From positions 3,461,501 through 3,525,500 of the forward strand of contig NZ_CALSBP010000002.1 of the NCBI RefSeq assembly GCF_943373825.1: DNA of 64,000 bases. The letters run 5' to 3'. Numbering within the stretch: the stretch's first letter is position 1; every line of letters begins with the position of its first letter. The notes beneath the pieces were generated by a model. It saw nothing but the letters and a program-made list of their open reading frames with translations, was not told the origin of the DNA and did not search any database. Source of the stretch: Aquimarina spinulae (GTDB lineage: Bacteria > Bacteroidota > Bacteroidia > Flavobacteriales > Flavobacteriaceae). The position numbers were made by a program, and so were the translations under genes. Below, one piece after another: positions 26,110-35,753 of the stretch.

Positions 26110-26140
26110 AAGTATTTATATAAGTACTTATACAAATATA
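26108..26140 (-). promoter_or_regulatory. Promoter and predicted operator of the MarR operon
   Basis: A TATATTTG -7 box (minus strand, 26140-26133) is followed directly by the 14-bp perfect palindrome TATAAGTACTTATA (26119-26132) and by the near-copy ATAAGTATTTAT (26108-26119). A dimeric MarR protein on these sites would block RNA polymerase. Confidence 0.6.
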
Positions 26141-26225
26141 TAAAACGTTTTTTAATTATTGAAATAGTAGGAGGTAGTACAACATTTATAGACCCCGAAA
26201 AATTATATTTTGATCTATAATTTCT

Positions 26226-26814
26226 TTAACTTTTAAACATTTCACCAGATGGTAATGGAGATTCGGGGGTGTCTAACTTTTGTATTATGGTAGTGCCATT
26301 TAACCCTTCTTTGCGTAATAACCAGTAGTCATTAAAAACCGATTTATAACAGATTTCAATTGTTATTTTTTCTTTTCTTTCATAAATCCAGTGTCTTAAT
26401 CTTGGATCATGTGCAAGCTGCATCCAATAGAAACTTTCGTTAGCAGAGATTACAGAGTTGTAAATTCCTCTATTAGAAATCCCAGTACTTATGGAGTCAG
26501 GAACTTTGGCTTTGCCAAAAAGATCCCACCAGTCTTTTACGACCTTCCCATTGTATGTAATTCTAACTCCCTCGATTATAGCAGGTCCTGTGCCTTTATT
26601 GTGTAAAGGAATTTTTAAATATTGTAGTGTTTTATCAGACCAACTTTGATCAAAACCAACGGATAACCTAGGCCAGGCATTTGATTTGCTCTAATAAAAT
26701 ATCGGTTTGTTTATTCATGATTGAGGCTTGTCGCATAGAAACGATAAGAGCAGCACCACTTATGATTAATACGGCAATTGCCAGAAGCATTTGCGAATCA
26801 AACTTTTTTTTCAT
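26226..26814 (-). pseudogene. Frameshifted membrane-anchored protein gene of unknown family
   Basis: From the ATG at 26814 the frame encodes KKKFDSQMLLAIAVLIISGA (one membrane helix) and SIMNKQTDILLEQ, then meets a stop right after IKCLA. The shifted frame starts at the same place (SKSNAWPRLSVGFDQSW) and continues with NKGTGPAIIEGVRITYNGK and SFYWMQLAHDPRLRHWIYER to a stop at 26226. Joined, the two parts give a normal protein of about 196 residues: a short N-terminal anchor, a spacer and a beta-rich domain. The total length is one base over a multiple of three, so one extra or two missing bases lie near 26680-26692. It could be a pseudogene, a sequencing error or a programmed shift; no slippery heptamer is obvious. 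Confidence 0.7.
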
Positions 26815-26931
26815 TTTCAATAAGACTTATTATATACCTGGAGCAATATAAGAAATTCACAATACTTCATTAACTCCAGGGTGTAATATATCTTTATGGT
26901 TAAGGAACTCTACAAATGTGTAGTAGGGTAT

Positions 26932-27327
26932 TTAATACTTAGAGAAATTGATAATTTGTTCAGAATACTCGCCTAATAACAGCCCGATAGAATTTAATGA
27001 TCCTTCGAGTTCATTAAGATCTAGATTCGCTATCTGTAGCGTATCTCTAAAAATTACTTTATCACCAGTTTCGTCTAGTACAAAAGCGCCATGTATAATA
27101 TCTCTATTTTTTTGTAATAGACTACGGTATACGACTTCATTTTTATTTTTGATAGTGCAGATGTGCTGTTCCATTATTAAAATGGGTGGTGCAATCCCAA
27201 GAATCATATTTTTAATTCCTTCGGCTTCTTTGCTGATCATAATAATACCTTCCCTATTGTTTTCATGGGTAATATCATATTTAAGTTGTAGTAAATACTT
27301 TTTTACTACCTGATAATGATCTTGCAT
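26932..27327 (-). CDS. YbjN / Tir-chaperone-fold protein
   Basis: The 131-residue soluble product matches the pattern I know from the flavobacterial YbjN-domain proteins often labelled molecular chaperone Tir: LLQLKYDITHENNREGIIMI, LLQKNRDIIHGAFVLDETGD, then VIFRDTLQIANLDLNELEGS and an amphipathic C-terminal helix. The fold is that of type III secretion chaperones, but no secretion system is implied. Neighbours are unrelated, and the gene is divergent from the XRE regulator. Confidence 0.7.
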   Translation of the reverse strand: MQDHYQVVKKYLLQLKYDITHENNREGIIMISKEAEGIKNMILGIAPPILIMEQHICTIKNKNEVVYRSLLQKNRDIIHGAFVLDETGDKVIFRDTLQIANLDLNELEGSLNSIGLLLGEYSEQIINFSKY

Positions 27328-27649
27328 TAGATGGTTTTTTGATAAATGAATAATTATGTATGACTGATTTTCTTTAGTATATCAATATTACAAAAAGTAG
27401 CACAAATTTTCTGCAATATCTTTGGCTAAATTAACGAGATAAAAAATAAGAGTGATCATGGGTATGAATGATTTAAGTTAATAATTAGATGTTGTGCTAA
27501 AATTTTTAGTATAATCCTCAGTATTTCTTAGGAAAAGAATAAAATCGTGAAGTATTTCTACTAAAATTAGCTTTTTAATAGAATATTAGCTAATATTGTT
27601 AGTGTAAATGTACAATTATTTTTTATAATTGCAAATAAAATTAGCAAAA
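27328..27649. other. Divergent intergenic region between the YbjN-like and XRE genes
   Basis: This 322-bp region must contain both promoters. It holds the predicted XRE operator (27587-27605), a -7-like TATAATTG (27624-27631) and a CTAAAATTTTTAG near-palindrome around 27497-27509. Confidence 0.5.
27587..27605. promoter_or_regulatory. Predicted XRE operator, site 1
   Basis: TAGCTAATATTGTTAGTGT is dyad-like (CTAA...TTAG) and shares 16 of 19 bases with site 2 at 28668-28686. It lies 19 bp upstream of the -7-like box of the XRE gene, where it would cover the -33 element. Confidence 0.5.
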
Positions 27650-28408
27650 ATGTCTTTTTTCGGAAAAAACATAAAAAAAATACGTGGAGTAAAAGGTTTA
27701 AGTCAACAAGCCTTTGCTGAGCTTTTTGATCTAAAACGTGGTACATTAGGCGCATATGAAGAGGGTAGAAGCGAACCAAAAATAGAAACAATTATTAAGA
27801 TTGCTAATCATTTTAGCATTGCAATAGATGATTTATTAACGAATGAACTTACCGTAAATCAACTTCTAAAGTTTAAAGGGGATCTTACCACTTATGCAGA
27901 AGATGTGAAACGAGAGAAATTTGCAATCGTCCCTTGTATAACAGAAAGTACAGCTAATGATTATATTACTTTATATAATGCAGAGGGTTTTATTAAAGAA
28001 TTACCAACCATGCAATTACCGGTAAACCCAACTAAAGAGTTTAGAGGATATACCGTAAGTAATCTCGAGATGACATCACATGATAAAGGTTTTTATCCAA
28101 AGGATGTTGTAATAGGAGAAAAAGTTCCTCCTACAGTGATTAAAAAATTGAATAATGGGACATTGGTTTTTGTAGTTGTCGAGAATAAACTAATCTTTAG
28201 AAGGCTATATGTTTTAAAAGGTAATGCAGTACTAAGGGCCGATCATAAAAATATTGAAGACTCATCATTTCCTATATCAGATATTAAAGAACTATGGAGA
28301 GTGCGGTATGCATTTTTTAGACGTATACCAGAATTTGGTGACCTGGTTGAAGACAAATTGTTGTTGATAGAAAAGGAGCTCTTGCGAATGAAAGAGAAGC
28401 TTAGGTAG
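27650..28408 (+). CDS. XRE-family regulator with an S24/LexA-like C-terminal domain
   Basis: The frame extends to a TTG at 27629, but the ATG at 27650 begins the conserved helix-turn-helix domain (FFGKNIKKIRGVKGLSQQAF, then KRGTLGAYEEGRSEPKIETI) and is preferred, giving 252 residues. The C-terminal half (VSNLEMTSHDKGFYPKDVVI, then NGTLVFVVVENKLIFRRLYV) reads as an S24-like beta fold. The Ser that S24 peptidases use (usually in an S-M-xP motif) is replaced by FYPKD, so self-cleavage is doubtful. It ends with a coiled helix of about 20 residues. Two matching palindromes in the surrounding intergenic regions are its likely operators. Confidence 0.8.
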   Translation: MSFFGKNIKKIRGVKGLSQQAFAELFDLKRGTLGAYEEGRSEPKIETIIKIANHFSIAIDDLLTNELTVNQLLKFKGDLTTYAEDVKREKFAIVPCITESTANDYITLYNAEGFIKELPTMQLPVNPTKEFRGYTVSNLEMTSHDKGFYPKDVVIGEKVPPTVIKKLNNGTLVFVVVENKLIFRRLYVLKGNAVLRADHKNIEDSSFPISDIKELWRVRYAFFRRIPEFGDLVEDKLLLIEKELLRMKEKLR

Positions 28409-28537
28409 TTAGTCATATAATTTGTTTGAATTCGAAAAATCTTTTAAATATTCTTTTATTTTTTTTAAATGAACATCCACTGTATGTTTTAATTCATAAG
28501 AAGAATATTTTAATTTACTTTGAAATTTACCAAACAT
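28409..28537 (-). CDS. Possible 42-residue lysine-rich small protein
   Basis: A complete frame from ATG (28537) to TAA encodes a basic helical peptide (FGKFQSKLKYSSYELKH, then HLKKIKEYLKDFS). It is tail-to-tail with the XRE gene with no gap. Nothing is known about it; length and amphipathic composition are the only support. Confidence 0.3.
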   Translation of the reverse strand: MFGKFQSKLKYSSYELKHTVDVHLKKIKEYLKDFSNSNKLYD

Positions 28538-28667
28538 GATCTATTAATTCATTGGATATCAATTAGATTATGTATTGTATTTGATATTTAAATTTGGTAT
28601 CTTGATCTATCCCATGTTATGATGAGTGATAAATAATCTCTTATCTTAATATCTATCCTAGAACAAA

Positions 28668-28686
28668 TAGCTAACAATGTTAGTGT
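28668..28686. promoter_or_regulatory. Predicted XRE operator, site 2
   Basis: TAGCTAACAATGTTAGTGT contains a perfect 13-bp palindrome (CTAACAATGTTAG) and matches the site in front of the XRE gene. A TATATTGG box lies 25 bp to the right. It stands between a possible small gene (minus strand) and katG (plus strand), so the controlled gene is not clear. Confidence 0.5.
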
Positions 28687-29026
28687 TGTCTGTTAATTTA
28701 TGCTCTGCATTATATTGGCAAAAACAATGTTTTTTATATCTAAATTAATCCAATACTATTATCTCTATTGATGATACTATTTAAGCAGTACCTAATAATA
28801 TAATAAAGGTTGAGAGGTGTAGGTGAGTTATTTTTCCAACATAAAATTAAGAATTAGCTAGCTACGACATACCACGATGAGACAAGAGTTTAGAATGTAT
28901 TTTATGAAGAAGTATGGTATTTCTTGAATAAATTCAACAAACCCATTTAGTAGTTTTATAGGAGGAGGTAATAGTTTAATAGATTTTATATATCGAATGT
29001 TTAAAATCAATAATATTTTTTTATCA

Positions 29027-29034
29027 TAAATTTG
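29027..29034 (+). promoter_or_regulatory. -7 box of katG
   Basis: TAAATTTG matches TAxxTTTG. It lies 44 bp before the ATG. No TTTG element is seen at the -33 position, so activation may need a regulator. Confidence 0.5.
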
Positions 29035-29066
29035 AAAGAACATAAGAACAAATAATCATCTAATAA

Positions 29067-31322
<2,256 letters not shown>

Positions 31323-31350
31323 ACAGACTAAACTATAAAAAGAGTAAAAC

Positions 31351-31380
31351 AACAGGTGGTTTGTTGTCAAGCCACCTGTT
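31351..31380 (+). terminator. Hairpin after katG
   Basis: Arms aacaggtgg (31351-31359) and ccacctgtt (31372-31380) pair perfectly, but no strong T-run follows (TGATTC). It may be a partial terminator or an mRNA-stabilising hairpin between katG and the ankyrin gene. Confidence 0.45.
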
Positions 31381-31510
31381 TGATTCACTAGTTAGGTGAC
31401 AAAAAATATAGAATCGTACTAGTCACTAATATTTTTGAAATTTTTTTGATGCTGTAAAGAGGGATTCCGATGCTATATTTTAATCATGATTAATAGATAT
31501 GTAATACATT

Positions 31511-31978
31511 ATGAAAGATATTTTTAATTTCATTCGATCAGAAGAATTAGGAGAGGTAAAAGCACTTTTAAATAGTAACCCTGAGGTTGTGAACTCAAAA
31601 GACTCCAGAGGTTCTACCCCATTGCTACTAGCATCTTATTATGGTCTCGAAGATATAACTAAAGAAATTTTAAAATACTCTCCAGATATTGATATAAAAG
31701 ATGGTGCTGGAAATACAGCACTAATGGGAGTTTGTTTTAAAGGACATTACAATATTGCAAAATTACTTATAGCATCTGGAGCAGATGTAAATCAAAAAAA
31801 TGTAAATGAGGCTACTGCATTAATTTATGCAGCGACTTTTGGTCAAAAAGAAATTATTAAATTATTAGTAGAAAACGAAGCAGATATTTCTACTAGAGAT
31901 AACCGTGGATGTACCGCAGAAATGCATGCAAAAAATCAGGGTTTAGAGGTTACCGGATTATTTAAGCTTACGCAGTGA
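31511..31978 (+). CDS. Ankyrin-repeat protein, likely partner of KatG
   Basis: The 155-residue product has four ankyrin repeats, with the consensus xGxTPLxxAxxxGxxxIxxxLL (SRGSTPLLLASYYGLEDITK, AGNTALMGVCFKGHYNIAKL, NEATALIYAATFGQKEIIKL, DNRGCTAEMHAKNQGLE). There is no signal peptide. In Pseudomonas aeruginosa an ankyrin protein (AnkB) encoded beside a catalase is needed for full catalase activity; the same coupling is plausible here. The stop overlaps the GTG of the next gene by four bases, so they are coupled. Confidence 0.88.
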   Translation: MKDIFNFIRSEELGEVKALLNSNPEVVNSKDSRGSTPLLLASYYGLEDITKEILKYSPDIDIKDGAGNTALMGVCFKGHYNIAKLLIASGADVNQKNVNEATALIYAATFGQKEIIKLLVENEADISTRDNRGCTAEMHAKNQGLEVTGLFKLTQ

Positions 31979-32556
31979 AGAAGAACAACGACATAAAAAG
32001 TATAAAATCGGTAAATATTAGATCTATTGATTTTAAAAGACAATTGTTAATGTCCTCTGCTATGGTGGCTGTTTTTGAGTCTTTCTTAAAAGAGAGTATC
32101 GGAAATGAGGTATTAGTAATAAACACTAATATAGGAATGGAGGTATATTATTTTTCTAATAATGACTATAGTACATTTATTAGAGAAAGTATCCTATTAT
32201 ATACACTTACTCAGATAGATCATAAAAGACTTAAATTTAAAAATAATCAAAACAGGGAAGAAGTATATCAAAGTTTTTGTCAGGCATTAATTACATTTTC
32301 TCAATACCCTCAAATCTTTTTGGCATACACCAAAAAGTTCATTCATCTTAAAGCAAAAAACAAATCAAGTAGATTTGTGATTCCTATTTTAAACAGTTTT
32401 TTTGAAGAAGTACTTAAGGTACTTTCAAAGACGGGCAAAATACCACATTACGAAAAGATAAAAAAAGCAAAAAACAAATCTCATAAATCCGATCTGGATA
32501 AAAGTATTATTGAAAATTTAATTTCTGAAATTTTATTAAAGAAGCATTCTAATTAG
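31975..32556 (+). CDS. TetR-like helical protein of unknown role, coupled to the ankyrin gene
   Basis: The 193-residue product starts with GTG inside the ankyrin stop codon (GTGA). It is all-helical. The N-terminal third (DFKRQLLMSSAMVAVFESFL) does not show a clean TetR helix-turn-helix, and the rest (FSQYPQIFLAYTKKFIHLKA) resembles a ligand-binding helical bundle. I do not assign a family. The C-terminus is Lys-rich. Coupling to the ankyrin gene suggests a role in the same oxidative-stress module. Confidence 0.6.
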   Translation: MKKNNDIKSIKSVNIRSIDFKRQLLMSSAMVAVFESFLKESIGNEVLVINTNIGMEVYYFSNNDYSTFIRESILLYTLTQIDHKRLKFKNNQNREEVYQSFCQALITFSQYPQIFLAYTKKFIHLKAKNKSSRFVIPILNSFFEEVLKVLSKTGKIPHYEKIKKAKNKSHKSDLDKSIIENLISEILLKKHSN

Positions 32557-32710
32557 TTTTGTTTTAGAATTGAAGTTATTTTGATAGCATATTTAGAAGT
32601 ATCAATACTATAAATATGCGCACAATTGATAAAAACCATTAGCCTTTTACTTTCTTATTTCTGTAGCTAAATCGATAGTAGTTATCCTATTTTGAGATTT
32701 AGCTGTAGGA

Positions 32711-32797
32711 AAATGCTATTTTATTGAGATAATGTTTTAAATATTAGATCATGAACAGGGGAAAAACCCCCTTAAAACTACCTGCTTAACGTTAACA
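32711..32797 (-). promoter_or_regulatory. Recurrent promoter pattern, copy C
   Basis: Read on the minus strand: TGTTAACGTTAAG, then GGGGGTTTTTCCCC, then AATATT followed by 21 bases and TAGCATTT. It would transcribe leftward into the gap where only a hairpin (32661-32708) is found. It is the weakest of the four. Confidence 0.35.
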
Positions 32798-32833
32798 TTT
32801 GTAGTATTAAACTTTCATTTTTAGGTGGAAAAA

Positions 32834-32912
32834 TGTTAAAATTTCAATGAAAACACCTATTTATCGCCGAAATACATAGTATTTTGGTGATTACGTAAAT
32901 ATATTACGTTTT
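32834..32912 (+). promoter_or_regulatory. Recurrent promoter pattern, copy D
   Basis: TGTTAAAATTT at 32834 is followed by AGTATT (32878-32883), 21 bases and TACGTTTT (32905-32912). It has no G/C hairpin. It could drive the metzincin gene at 33137 with a leader of about 220 nt. Confidence 0.35.
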
Positions 32913-33018
32913 TCCCGTATTCGAATATTGAGAATCTGTACTACCTTTATAATGAATTGATTACGAAATGTTATATCGGTTCAAGAGTAAAAGTAAATTC
33001 GTCAAAATGTAAAATAAT

Positions 33019-33119
33019 CTTCTATTGCCCCAGAAGAATGTTTAACACGGTTTAAAAAGATTAAAGATCAAAGAAAAGATCTCTCTTTTAAAATACCAAT
33101 ACTTCTATTACCCCAGAAG
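33019..33119. repeat. Duplicated dyad CTTCTATTRCCCCAGAAG
   Basis: Two 18-bp elements, at 33019-33036 and 33102-33119, match at 17 of 18 positions and are 83 bp apart. Each contains the dyad CTTCT...AGAAG. The second ends 18 bp before the metzincin ATG, so it would lie in the mRNA leader or act as an operator. Confidence 0.7.
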
Positions 33120-33136
33120 TATCCCAAATCTTAAAA

Positions 33137-33886
33137 ATGATGACGAAAACTACTAAGCCTACACCAAACAGTACTATATTTAATAGTATACTTCAGATTA
33201 ATAATCTTTTTAATAATTTCTTCTCTAAGACTTTAGTTAATGAAAATGATATTAAGTGTATTTTTAAAACAATATATCAGCGATTACTTTTTATCGTATC
33301 GATCCTGCTTTTATTATCTTGTACTACCGGTGATGACCTAGACGCTGTGGATATAGAGTCAGAGTTTTCGGCACCAGAGAAGATTGTAAAAGTTAATATT
33401 ATTTATGTAGAGTCTTCAGAGACTTTGGATAAATCATCATATACTCTTAACGAAGCCGAGTTTATAAATTATTTGAATGGAGAATATTTTCACAGATTTG
33501 GAATAGGATTAGAATTAGGTGAATCTAAGAGCTTAGTTAATGAAGAACTTTATGATCTTAGAGATAATGAAGGTTCAGAACCTAGCACATTTTTGATGCA
33601 ATCTCGAGAATCTTATGATAAAAGTAAAGTAAACATATATATAGTTAAAAGATGTAATATCCGTGCTATTGCCGGGATTGGAAGAGATCAAAGAGTATTG
33701 ATAACAGATGAAAACTTATTTACTTCGACCACCCCACATGAAATAGGTCATGCGTTAGGTTTATTTCATAGTCACGAAGCAGAAAATATTATGAATACTG
33801 TAAATAAAGATTCTAGACATAACTTTAATGAAACTCAAGAAAAGAAAATAAAGAAACGAATCGATGAAATTAACTTGAATAATTAA
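33137..33886 (+). CDS. Metzincin-type zinc metalloprotease, probable lipoprotein
   Basis: The 249-residue product has the metzincin zinc motif HEIGHALGLFH (H201, E202, H205, H211) and a Met-turn at M219 (ENIMNT). A hydrophobic segment with a lipobox (FIVSILLLLSCTT) lies unusually far from the start, at residues about 52-65, after a Lys/Asn-rich extension. No in-frame ATG lies nearer, so either this start is real and the segment is a signal anchor, or a non-ATG start is used. Family members cleave extracellular proteins. Its neighbourhood (LytTR signalling genes) suggests regulated expression. Confidence 0.8.
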   Translation: MMTKTTKPTPNSTIFNSILQINNLFNNFFSKTLVNENDIKCIFKTIYQRLLFIVSILLLLSCTTGDDLDAVDIESEFSAPEKIVKVNIIYVESSETLDKSSYTLNEAEFINYLNGEYFHRFGIGLELGESKSLVNEELYDLRDNEGSEPSTFLMQSRESYDKSKVNIYIVKRCNIRAIAGIGRDQRVLITDENLFTSTTPHEIGHALGLFHSHEAENIMNTVNKDSRHNFNETQEKKIKKRIDEINLNN

Positions 33887-34235
33887 TCTAAGCAATTCAT
33901 AGTTTGATTATGATGAATTATAAAATATACTGTCGATGATAATAAATTCAAATACCGACCATACATAAATAAACCTATAATTTTTACTGGCAACTTCTTC
34001 TTGATCATATATAAAAAGGATTTTCATCCTTAAATAATAGCTGTTTTTAAATAGTGGTATAGCGCTAATGATGAAATTAAGTTAAGAAAAAACAAAATTT
34101 TTAAAGATAAAAAAACGATAATGTACAGTTCAATACATTAGCAGTACAGTTCAATTCATTTAGTTTTTTATATAAGACATAGTGTTCCACCTTTGCATTA
34201 ATAAAATCAATCAATTAATCAAAAAACGAACAGTT
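33887..34235. other. Intergenic region with the LytTR-type operator
   Basis: This 349-bp gap shows no coding frame. The plus-strand direct repeats at 34123-34162 and the -7-like box at 34188 lie at its right end. Confidence 0.6.
34123..34162 (+). promoter_or_regulatory. Direct repeats resembling a LytTR (AgrA-type) binding site
   Basis: gtacagttcaatacatta (34123) and gtacagttcaattcatt (34144) are near-identical, 21 bp apart start to start, i.e. about 9-bp repeats separated by 12 bp. ACAGTTCAA fits the LytTR consensus [TA][AC][CA]GTTN[AG][TG] at eight of nine positions. Repeat two ends 26 bp before CACCTTTG (34188-34195), one base off the -7 consensus, and no -33 TTTG is present, as expected for an activated promoter. 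Confidence 0.7.
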
Positions 34236-35687
34236 ATGAATCTAATATCAAGAATTATTGTCGCAAACCTGTTTAAGGTAATATTGTTAATTCTTTCTCT
34301 ACTCTTTATATCAAATATTAATGCCCAGTCTTATGCTGTAAATTATAATAAAGGCAAAACGACTATTAAGGTTCAGAATGGCATGTTTGATAATTTCTCG
34401 ATAAATTATGAAGGAGAGATCACACTATCGAATGATGATAGAGATGTTATTGGTATTTCTGATGGTGGTTATCTCGAAATAAAAAAATCTGCTTTTGGTA
34501 GTAAACGCCGGATTGTAATCGAATCCGAAGGTAATGGTAAGCTTAATAAAAAGTATTTTGTTGGTTCTTCTAAAAAAGATTTTAATTCTGAAGGTAGAAA
34601 ATGGCTTGGTGAGATTTTGCCAGAAATTGTAAAAACAACCACTTTAGGAGCAAAAGGTAGAGTAGATCGATTCTATAATCAGGGTGGTGCCAATATGGTA
34701 TTTAATGAAATAAGAACGTTTGAAAGCGATCATGTAAAATCTACATATTTAAAGTTAATATTAGAAAAAAAACTAACTCCTAAAGAGATGGAGTCATTAT
34801 TAAGGTTAGCGGGAGAAGAAATAAAATCTGATCATTACCTCGCCGAATTGTTAAGATACAAACAGCAAAACTTTTTTGCTTCAAACGCTTTAATATCTGC
34901 ATATATAGAAGCAACAAAAAGTATTGGATCTGATCACTATGCTACAGTGGTATTAAATACGGCTATCGAAGATGGTAACCTTTCTGATGACCAGATAGGT
35001 AAACTATTTAAGATAACAGCAGAAATTGATTCTGATCATTATATGTCTCAAGTGCTTATCAATGTAATGAAGAAACGAGAACTAAATGAAACTAATCTTA
35101 ATCTTTTAATCGAAAACTCTAAGCAAATTGGATCTGATCATTACAAAGCACAGGTACTAAATAAAGCGTTAGAGCTTCCGGGGATTTCTAGAGGAAATTA
35201 CAATTCTTTTTTGGCCACGTTAGAAGATATTCAATCTGATCATTATATCACTACAGTGCTTTCTAGACTATTGGATAAGAAATTAAATAGTAGTGAATTA
35301 AGTGAATTACTTTCACTTGCAGGAAAATCAGTTGGATCTGATCACTATTTGGTAGAAGTTCTGACTAAGACCATTAATAAACAAGGTCTGGATGGTGAGA
35401 ATATGGATGTCTTCATCCAGGCGTTATCCAGTGTTAGTTCGGATCATTATGCTTCTGTAGCTCTAATAAAGTTATCAAGGAAAAACCTGAGCAGCAGACA
35501 ACTTCTAGAAATCCTTAACAATGCAACGTCTCAAATAAGTTCGGATCATTATTTGTCAGAAATTTTAGTAGCTTTTGCTCCATCAGTTAATAAATCTGGA
35601 GATAATGTAAAAGAAGCGTATCGTAATGCTTGTAAAAATATTTCATCAGAAACGTATTTCGGAAGAGCCCTTCGTGCACTAAAATAA
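34236..35687 (+). CDS. Secreted SDHY-repeat protein (34-residue helical repeats)
   Basis: The frame opens at a GTG at 34182, but the ATG at 34236 gives a signal peptide (residues about 1-30, ending ISNINA-QS) and lies downstream of the predicted promoter; the product is then 483 residues. After a beta-rich domain (residues about 32-140), ten units follow from residue 164, each beginning SDHY (first SDHV, last SETY). The step is 34 residues in eight intervals and 35 in the last. Each unit is predicted to be two helices, for example SDHYLVEVLTKTINKQGLDG. The spacing equals that of TPR/PPR repeats, but the consensus differs. Related S-D-Y repeats occur in some Bacteroidota BlaR1/M56-type proteins. 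It heads the LytTR operon and is probably the periplasmic element or target of that system. Confidence 0.72.
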   Translation: MNLISRIIVANLFKVILLILSLLFISNINAQSYAVNYNKGKTTIKVQNGMFDNFSINYEGEITLSNDDRDVIGISDGGYLEIKKSAFGSKRRIVIESEGNGKLNKKYFVGSSKKDFNSEGRKWLGEILPEIVKTTTLGAKGRVDRFYNQGGANMVFNEIRTFESDHVKSTYLKLILEKKLTPKEMESLLRLAGEEIKSDHYLAELLRYKQQNFFASNALISAYIEATKSIGSDHYATVVLNTAIEDGNLSDDQIGKLFKITAEIDSDHYMSQVLINVMKKRELNETNLNLLIENSKQIGSDHYKAQVLNKALELPGISRGNYNSFLATLEDIQSDHYITTVLSRLLDKKLNSSELSELLSLAGKSVGSDHYLVEVLTKTINKQGLDGENMDVFIQALSSVSSDHYASVALIKLSRKNLSSRQLLEILNNATSQISSDHYLSEILVAFAPSVNKSGDNVKEAYRNACKNISSETYFGRALRALK

Positions 35688-35701
35688 CAATACATATTTC
35701 A

Positions 35702-35753
35702 TCCTGCCATTAGTCTTTTATATCTCTGTATTATTGACTATTTTGGTAGGATG
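35702..35753 (+). promoter_or_regulatory. Hairpin covering the ribosome-binding region of the LytS-type kinase
   Basis: TCCTGCCA (35702-35709) pairs with TGGTAGGA (35744-35751) with one G-T pair, and a TTAGTC/GACTA stretch extends it inward. The right arm includes the purine-rich GGTAGG and the first base of the ATG at 35751. It may lower kinase translation relative to the SDHY gene. Confidence 0.5.

Larger units (their letters stand above)
32557..33136. other. Regulatory island upstream of the metzincin gene
   Basis: This 580-bp gap has no gene. It contains two back-to-back copies of a recurrent promoter pattern (32711-32797 on the minus strand, 32834-32912 on the plus strand), a 13-bp hairpin pairing ctgtagctaaatc (32661-32673) with gatttagctgtag (32696-32708), and a duplicated dyad (33019, 33102). 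Confidence 0.5.

Noticed and set aside
26837..26880. CCTGGAG/CTCCAGG inverted repeat upstream of the frameshifted gene
   Set aside because: Seven-base arms with a 30-base loop are weak, and no second copy was seen.
28858..29043. Minus-strand frame of 61 codons upstream of katG
   Set aside because: AT-driven composition (many Ile/Lys), overlaps the katG promoter, and no start signal is visible.
34236..35687. SDHY repeats as TPR, or the locus as a CRISPR-like array
   Set aside because: The repeats are at protein level with a non-TPR consensus, and the DNA repeats are not identical; no CRISPR array was seen in the window.
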